Below, piece by piece: positions 59,418 to 64,000 of a stretch of 64,000 bases of DNA. The DNA is from Alphaproteobacteria bacterium (lineage in GTDB: Bacteria > Myxococcota_A > UBA796 > GCA-2862545). The stretch spans positions 186,001 to 250,000 of the forward strand of contig JACKEQ010000003.1 of NCBI GenBank assembly GCA_020632885.1, written 5' to 3'. Each line of letters opens with the position of its first letter. The first letter of the stretch is position 1. A model generated the notes under the pieces. It saw nothing but the letters and a program-made list of their open reading frames with translations, made no database searches and had not been told where the DNA came from. The position numbers were made by a program, and so were the translations under genes.

Positions 59418-61699
59418 GGCATGGCCTGGTGGTTGAACTTCGACAGGTCGGCGAAAGGCTGGCCGTCGTCCATGTACCACCGGTACGTCTGCCACGTGCC
59501 CATCACGCGCTTCACGTACCCGCGCGTCTCGCGGAACGGGATGCGCTCCACGTACTCGTCGGTGGGCACGTTGCCCCACTCCCCCTTCCACTGCCGCACG
59601 CGCCCGGGACCGGCGTTGTAGCCGGCCAGCGCGAGGTAGGGGCTCCCCGAGAGCTCCTTGTGGACCTGGTGCAGGTAGCGACCGCCGATGTCGAGGTTCT
59701 TCTGTGGCTCGAAGAGCTCGGTCATCGTGATCGACCGGCCCATCCAGCGCGCGGTCTGCGTGGCGGTCGTGGGCATGAGCTGCGAGAGACCACGCGCTCC
59801 CGCGAAGCTCACGATCTGCCGGTTGAAGTTGGACTCCTCGCGCACCAGCGCGTGGAAGAGGCGCGGCTCGAAGGTGTCGTAGACGGACGCCTTCTGGACC
59901 TCCTCCCAGTAGCGGTCGGGGTACGCCACGCGCACGACCGCACGCTCCCCCTCCCCGAGCGACCCCACCGGATGGTCGCGGATCCAGGCGCGGAAGGCGG
60001 CGTGGGCGAACAGCCAGTCACCCGAGGCCGCGCGCATCTCGTGCAACCAGGCCGCCTCGTCGGGCTCCAGCTCGCCCTCGAAGCGCCCCCACTCCAGCAT
60101 CGCCTCACGGGTGAGCCCGAGCCGCGCCAGGGCCACGCCCTCCCGCACGCCCGGATGCTCGAGGAACTCGGTGCGCACGTGCCAGGGACGGTCGAGGGGC
60201 GCGCGCTCACCGCGAACCTGCAGCGCGACGAGGGCCTCCGGAGCGACCTCCGCGAGCCGAGACGCCGCGAGGATGGCGTAGAAGCTGAAGGGCCGCTCAC
60301 GCAGCAGGGACGTCCAGCCCGCCACGGCCTCCGCCTTCCCGGCCGCCGTGGGCTTCGTGGGGTCGTTCACGTCCTGGTACATCGCCCAGCGGGCTTCCCA
60401 GTAGCGACCCGCGTCCACGTGCACGGCATCCACGGCGACGTCGAGCTTCGCGAGGGCCTGGGCGGTCCGGCGCGCCGCAGGCGTGTCGCCCGCGAGGTAC
60501 TGCGACCACGCGAGCCTCCACGTGGCCTCCCCGGCGGTGTCGCCGTCCGGGAAGCGCTCGAGCGCCTTCTGCCACATCGCCTGCGCGCCGGGCAGGTCGC
60601 CTGCCTCCTGGAGGCTGATGCCGGCGTGGGTGTAGCCGTCGTCGGCCATGGAGTGATCGGCGTGCTTCTCGGGGATGAGGGCGAACGTGGCCGCGGACTC
60701 GGTGAGCTGCTTCTTCCGGAACTGCGCGGTGCCCGCGATGTACAGCGCCCTGGCGCCGTAGCCGCCGTCCACACCCTCGCAGCGGGTGCCCGCGTCCTCG
60801 AACCCCGCGATGGACGCGGAGAGCTGGTTCTTCTTGTAGAGCGCCCTGCCCTTCACGAACAGCGCGCGACACGTGGCCGCGTCCTTGGCCCGCGCGCCCG
60901 CCAGGGCCTGATCGGCCGCCTTCACGGCCTCCTCGTAGGACCCCGCCTCCATCCACCGCTCCGCGCGGATGGACCACTCCTCGGCGGTGGGGGCGTAGGT
61001 GGCTCCCTTGTACTGACCGAGCAGGCGGGCGGCCTCACCCGCCTCGGAGGACGTCGGGTAGTGCGTCCAGAGACGGCGGAGGGGCGCGTACGCCTCGGCG
61101 GACCCGGGACCGTGGTGGTAGCCCAGGGCGAGCAGCGCCAGGCTGTTCCCCGGCGAGGGGTCCGGGCGCGACGCGATCTGAGCGAAGACCTCGCTGGCCT
61201 CCTTGCGACGGTCGAGCTTCTGCAGGGTCTCGGCGCGCAGGACGGCGGCGCGCGGGTAGATGGCGGAGCCCGCGGGCACACGAGACAGCGCCTCGAGGGC
61301 CTCGACGGAGCGGCCATCCTCGAGGAGCAGCTCGCCACGCACCGTGTCCAGGTAGGGCTCGGGGACCAACAGCTGCGCGTCGAGCTGCGGGAGCAGGTGC
61401 ACGGCCTTGGCAGGCGTGTCGTTGCGGGTGAAGGCCCAGGCGAGGAGGAAGGCGCGCTCGTGCCTGGCGCGGGTGTCGAGGTCCTTGGTGGGGATGGCCT
61501 CGAGGAGCTTCACCACCTCCGGCCAGTCCTTGCGCTGGAGGGCCTCGGAGAGGGCCTCGCCCACGATGGGGCTCATGACGCGGTAGCCGGGACCGATCGC
61601 CGAACGGACGTCGACGACCTCCGCGGCGGGGAGATCCTGGACGGGGGCAGCCGCCCCCGACGCGAACGCGGCGAACGTGAAGAGGAGCATGGGGTACAT
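59414..61699 (-). CDS. slt: Soluble lytic murein transglycosylase with TPR-like domain
   Basis: 761 residues. N-terminal signal (MLLFTFAAFASGAAAPVQDL; ATG 61690 also possible). About 500 residues of TPR-like helix pairs (for example AAVLRAETLQKLDRRKEASE) precede a C-terminal SLT domain: catalytic Glu in ALVREESNF, GARGLSQLMPTTA and ALAGYNAGPGRV. Cleaves peptidoglycan with anhydro product formation in the periplasm. First gene of the run to yjbQ; divergent from the M50-like gene. Confidence 0.93.
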   Translation of the reverse strand: MYPMLLFTFAAFASGAAAPVQDLPAAEVVDVRSAIGPGYRVMSPIVGEALSEALQRKDWPEVVKLLEAIPTKDLDTRARHERAFLLAWAFTRNDTPAKAVHLLPQLDAQLLVPEPYLDTVRGELLLEDGRSVEALEALSRVPAGSAIYPRAAVLRAETLQKLDRRKEASEVFAQIASRPDPSPGNSLALLALGYHHGPGSAEAYAPLRRLWTHYPTSSEAGEAARLLGQYKGATYAPTAEEWSIRAERWMEAGSYEEAVKAADQALAGARAKDAATCRALFVKGRALYKKNQLSASIAGFEDAGTRCEGVDGGYGARALYIAGTAQFRKKQLTESAATFALIPEKHADHSMADDGYTHAGISLQEAGDLPGAQAMWQKALERFPDGDTAGEATWRLAWSQYLAGDTPAARRTAQALAKLDVAVDAVHVDAGRYWEARWAMYQDVNDPTKPTAAGKAEAVAGWTSLLRERPFSFYAILAASRLAEVAPEALVALQVRGERAPLDRPWHVRTEFLEHPGVREGVALARLGLTREAMLEWGRFEGELEPDEAAWLHEMRAASGDWLFAHAAFRAWIRDHPVGSLGEGERAVVRVAYPDRYWEEVQKASVYDTFEPRLFHALVREESNFNRQIVSFAGARGLSQLMPTTATQTARWMGRSITMTELFEPQKNLDIGGRYLHQVHKELSGSPYLALAGYNAGPGRVRQWKGEWGNVPTDEYVERIPFRETRGYVKRVMGTWQTYRWYMDDGQPFADLSKFNHQAMP

Positions 61700-61822
61700 G
61701 TAAGTCTGCGGGGTCTGGAGCGGAGGGCGGGGTGAGGAGGGAGGGTCGTCCTATCTTGTCACGCGCGTTGGTTCCATGGGGCCCGGAGCGGTCTACGTTG
61801 TCTGTGGGAGCGAGGTGGCGAG

Positions 61823-62476
61823 ATGGCGAGTGAGACGACGAAGAAGATCGCGGGGCTCGTGCTGATCGGCCTGGCGGCCATGGCGTTCTGGGACCACGTG
61901 CTACTCTGGCCGTTCAAGGTGCTCGTCGTGCTCTTCCACGAGCTCGGGCACGCCCTGGCGGCGCTCGCGACGGGCGGGAGCGTCGTGTCCATCGAGCTCT
62001 CCCCCGACCAGGGCGGCCTCACGAAGTCCGTCGGCGGCCTCCGGTTCTTCATCCTCTCGGCGGGCTACCTCGGCTCCCTCGCCTTCGGCGTGCTCTGGCT
62101 GTTCCTGGGTCGCACGGCACGAACGGCCCGCATCGGCGTGAGGGCGCTGGCCGCCCTCCTCGTGGTCACGACCCTCATCTGGGTCCGCCCGGTGGCCAGC
62201 TTCGGGTTCCTGTTCACGATGCTCGCGTCGCTGGTGGCCATCGCGGTCGTGCGCCTCGCGTCCCCCGCGGTGAGCCAGTGGATCCTGCGCGCCCTCGGCG
62301 TGTTCAGCGTGCTGTACGCCCTCTGGGACATCCGCGACGACGTGCTCTCCCGGTCCATCGCGGGCTCCGACGCCAGCCAGCTCGCGGACCTCACGTTCAT
62401 CCCCGCGCCGGCCTGGGGCATCTTCTGGCTCGGGCTCGGTGCCGGGGTGCTCTACGCGCTCCGGAAGTGGATCTGA
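61823..62476 (+). CDS. M50B-like membrane metallopeptidase
   Basis: 217 residues, five or six hydrophobic helices. HELGHALAAL provides the HExxH zinc motif in the first third of the protein, the hallmark of M50B family site-2-protease relatives. A second ligand could be the Asp in the final loop (PAPAWGIFWLGLG region is hydrophobic; DASQLADL precedes it). Substrate and partner not visible. Convergent with the DUF4340 gene 2 bp from its stop. Confidence 0.82.
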   Translation: MASETTKKIAGLVLIGLAAMAFWDHVLLWPFKVLVVLFHELGHALAALATGGSVVSIELSPDQGGLTKSVGGLRFFILSAGYLGSLAFGVLWLFLGRTARTARIGVRALAALLVVTTLIWVRPVASFGFLFTMLASLVAIAVVRLASPAVSQWILRALGVFSVLYALWDIRDDVLSRSIAGSDASQLADLTFIPAPAWGIFWLGLGAGVLYALRKWI

Positions 62477-62478
62477 CG

Positions 62479-63672
62479 TCAGCGGAAGAGCGGCTCGAGC
62501 TCCTCGGCAGGCACGCGCATCGGCTCGCCACCCAGGACGTCCCGCACCGCCCGGAAGCCCTCGGCGTCCACCGGCCCCACCTCCATGGGGTGCTCCGCAC
62601 CGGCCGTCTCCAGGACGACCGTGAGCTCGGGGCCCGTCCACACCGGTGGCTCGCGCCGGTAGACGAGTTGGGCCGAAGACAGCGCCGTGATCGCGGGCGA
62701 CGGGCTCCACGGTGGCTCCAGGACGGCCTCGCGGGCCCCCGAGATCCGCACGCGCACGACGGCGTCGGGGTCCCAGGGGAACGCGGTGGTCTCGCCGACG
62801 TCGGTGGGCCCGCGCTCCAGCATCGCGAGCAGGCCCGGCTCGATGACCCCGTCCAGACCGTCGCCGAAGAGGACGAGCGGCCCGTACGGCGTGTCGCGCC
62901 CGACCTGCATCCGCTGCGTGCCCGCGGGGGTCTCGACCTCCACGGTGAAGCGGGCGTCCTCGATCGTCGTGTGGTCGAGGTCGAGGAAGAGGTCGACCCG
63001 CAGGCGGAGCAGGTCGACGATCCAGTCGTCGAGCGCGTTCAGGTCGGCCCGCGAGAAGCCCGTGAGGTACCAGCCCTGGGCGGACTTCGTGGCCTCCAGG
63101 CGCCCGAGCGCGCTCTCGACCGAGACCCGGGTGACGTCGCCGGGACGGTAGGTGAACACCTTGTGGTCCCGGTACTCCTGGGCCCGCTTGGTGAACAGGT
63201 CGGCTGGGTGGCCCTGCACGACCACGGGACCGCCCGGGCCTGCCACGTAGGTCTGGAGGCCGATGGGGGCCGTCACGCCGACCTCGAGGTGCACGGGCTC
63301 CCCGGACGTCCCGACGTCCACGGTCACCTCGGGAGGCGCGAGCCCGAAGTCCGCGGGGTCACCCGCGACGGGCACACCGCGACGGGCGGACTGCACGGCG
63401 TCGAGCACTCCGAACACGACGTCCGCGTCGGCCGCCGCCTCGAACGGCTCAGCGACCCACCACACCCCGTCGCGCTTCTCGAGGCGCACGCGCTCAGCCC
63501 GATCCTCGCGGTGCCGCTCGATCAGGATGGAGCGCGCGTCGGCCAGGTCGAGCCCGGCGTGGACCGCCGTGCCCTCCTCGACGTCGGCCTTCGGGGCGAG
63601 CGCCAGGAAGCCCCCGAGCGCCAGGAGGGCGCCCGCGAGGAGTCCGAAGGCCCGGAGCTGTCGCGGGTCCAT
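62479..63672 (-). CDS. DUF4340 domain protein
   Basis: 397 residues. One N-terminal helix (LRAFGLLAGALLALGGFLAL) anchors a large beta-rich periplasmic part with the DUF4340 repeats: VRLEKRDGVWWVAEPFEAAA, VVFGVLDAVQSARRG and YRPGDVTRVSVESALGRLEA. Such proteins usually accompany the ABC-type gliding/secretion system (GldG-like) but no such genes are visible here. Start overlaps the grpE stop by one base (TGATG). Confidence 0.8.
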   Translation of the reverse strand: MDPRQLRAFGLLAGALLALGGFLALAPKADVEEGTAVHAGLDLADARSILIERHREDRAERVRLEKRDGVWWVAEPFEAAADADVVFGVLDAVQSARRGVPVAGDPADFGLAPPEVTVDVGTSGEPVHLEVGVTAPIGLQTYVAGPGGPVVVQGHPADLFTKRAQEYRDHKVFTYRPGDVTRVSVESALGRLEATKSAQGWYLTGFSRADLNALDDWIVDLLRLRVDLFLDLDHTTIEDARFTVEVETPAGTQRMQVGRDTPYGPLVLFGDGLDGVIEPGLLAMLERGPTDVGETTAFPWDPDAVVRVRISGAREAVLEPPWSPSPAITALSSAQLVYRREPPVWTGPELTVVLETAGAEHPMEVGPVDAEGFRAVRDVLGGEPMRVPAEELEPLFR

Positions 63673-64000
63673 CAGGCCTCGGCGGGCTTCTCGTGCTTGC
63701 CGATGACCACCTGGGCGGCCTGCAGGACCTTGCCGTTCACGGCGTAGCCGTTGCGGTGGACCTGGAGGACCCGGCCGTCCTGGGCGGGGTCGACCACCGG
63801 CATGACCGCGAGAGCCTCGTGGTACGTGGGGTCGAAGGCGCAGCCCTCGCCCGGGACCTCGGTGAGGCCGAGCTTGCCGAGCGCGTCCATGAACTGGTGC
63901 AGCACCATCTCGATGCCCTGGTGGAGGGCCTCTGCGTCGCCCTTGGCGGCCAGGCTGCGCTTGAGGTTCTGCACGGGCTCGAGCATGGTCTGGACCGTCT
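63672..64000 (-). CDS. grpE: GrpE nucleotide-exchange factor (N-terminal part outside the window)
   Basis: The visible C-terminal ~109 residues match GrpE: MLEPVQNLKRSLAAKGDAEALHQGIEMV, then QFMDALGKLGL, FDPTYHEALAVMPV and the beta-wing NGYAVNGKVLQAAQVVIGK. Promotes ADP release from DnaK. The start lies beyond 64000 on the minus strand. Overlaps the DUF4340 start by one base, an unusual partner for grpE, which normally neighbours dnaK/dnaJ. Confidence 0.9.
   Translation of the reverse strand, partial: TVQTMLEPVQNLKRSLAAKGDAEALHQGIEMVLHQFMDALGKLGLTEVPGEGCAFDPTYHEALAVMPVVDPAQDGRVLQVHRNGYAVNGKVLQAAQVVIGKHEKPAEA

Overview
The window is about 64 kb of very GC-rich, densely packed DNA from a Gram-negative bacterium. 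An alternative complex III, a lipid-asymmetry (Mla-type) ABC transporter, many short-signal lipoproteins, a beta-barrel candidate, paired YfbK-like VWA proteins and a YHYH protein together suggest a deltaproteobacterial or Myxococcota-like lineage. That placement is inferred from gene content alone. No rRNA, prophage, insertion sequence or CRISPR array was seen. Genes overlap at ATGA, GTGA, TTGA or TGATG junctions, and convergent genes nearly abut or overlap, so intrinsic terminators are few.

Region by region. 1-3161: 3' part of an alternative complex III operon (actC-actD-actE-actF) ending in a strong terminator. 3229-11989: an M28 membrane peptidase, then a minus-strand run (pfkA, TerB-like, radical SAM, unusual calcineurin-like protein, TPR-like membrane protein), a lipoprotein and an MBL hydrolase. 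12007-17199: mlaD and small exported proteins on minus, facing two MlaE permeases and MlaF on plus. 17177-24689: a bactofilin-like protein, a fused shikimate kinase/dehydroquinate synthase, a TPR protein with a 30-bp tandem repeat, aroQ, accB and accC. 24693-31017: murG, a thioesterase, a JAB-DinG helicase fusion and a PurF homologue whose catalytic motifs are lost while its iron-sulfur cysteines remain. 31063-45667: accessory genes including a lipase-like lipoprotein, a CoaC flavoprotein, a receiver/degenerate-GGDEF protein, arginine deiminase, a pseudokinase with poly-Arg blocks, a LysR/DJ-1 divergent pair, a beta-lactamase-like hydrolase, and an AbrB/Doc toxin-antitoxin cassette between 27-bp direct repeats. 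45725-53242, all minus: dnaE, a secreted protein, lipB, tRNA-Val(GAC), infC, rpmI, rplT, a lipoprotein, merR and tRNA-Pro(GGG). 53293-64000: two VWA proteins, a YHYH protein, hairpin repeats, YjbQ, a lytic transglycosylase, an M50-like protease, a DUF4340 protein and the C-terminal part of GrpE.

Central functions are respiration (ACIII), aromatic amino-acid precursor synthesis (aroKB, aroQ), fatty-acid initiation (accBC), peptidoglycan (murG, slt), outer-membrane lipid homeostasis (mla), replication (dnaE) and translation (infC-rpmI-rplT). Four genes (radical SAM, TerB-like, lipB, YHYH) read as full-length only if one missing base is restored, three of them in a GGGGCC context. Sequencing or assembly indels are therefore likely, and those four genes should not be taken as pseudogenes without re-sequencing.

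Most unusual candidates: the catalytically degenerate PurF-like Fe-S protein; the radical SAM protein overlapping a phosphoesterase homologue lacking canonical metal ligands; the RadC-type JAB domain fused to a DinG-type helicase; the poly-Arg pseudokinase; and the repeat-flanked toxin-antitoxin cassette.
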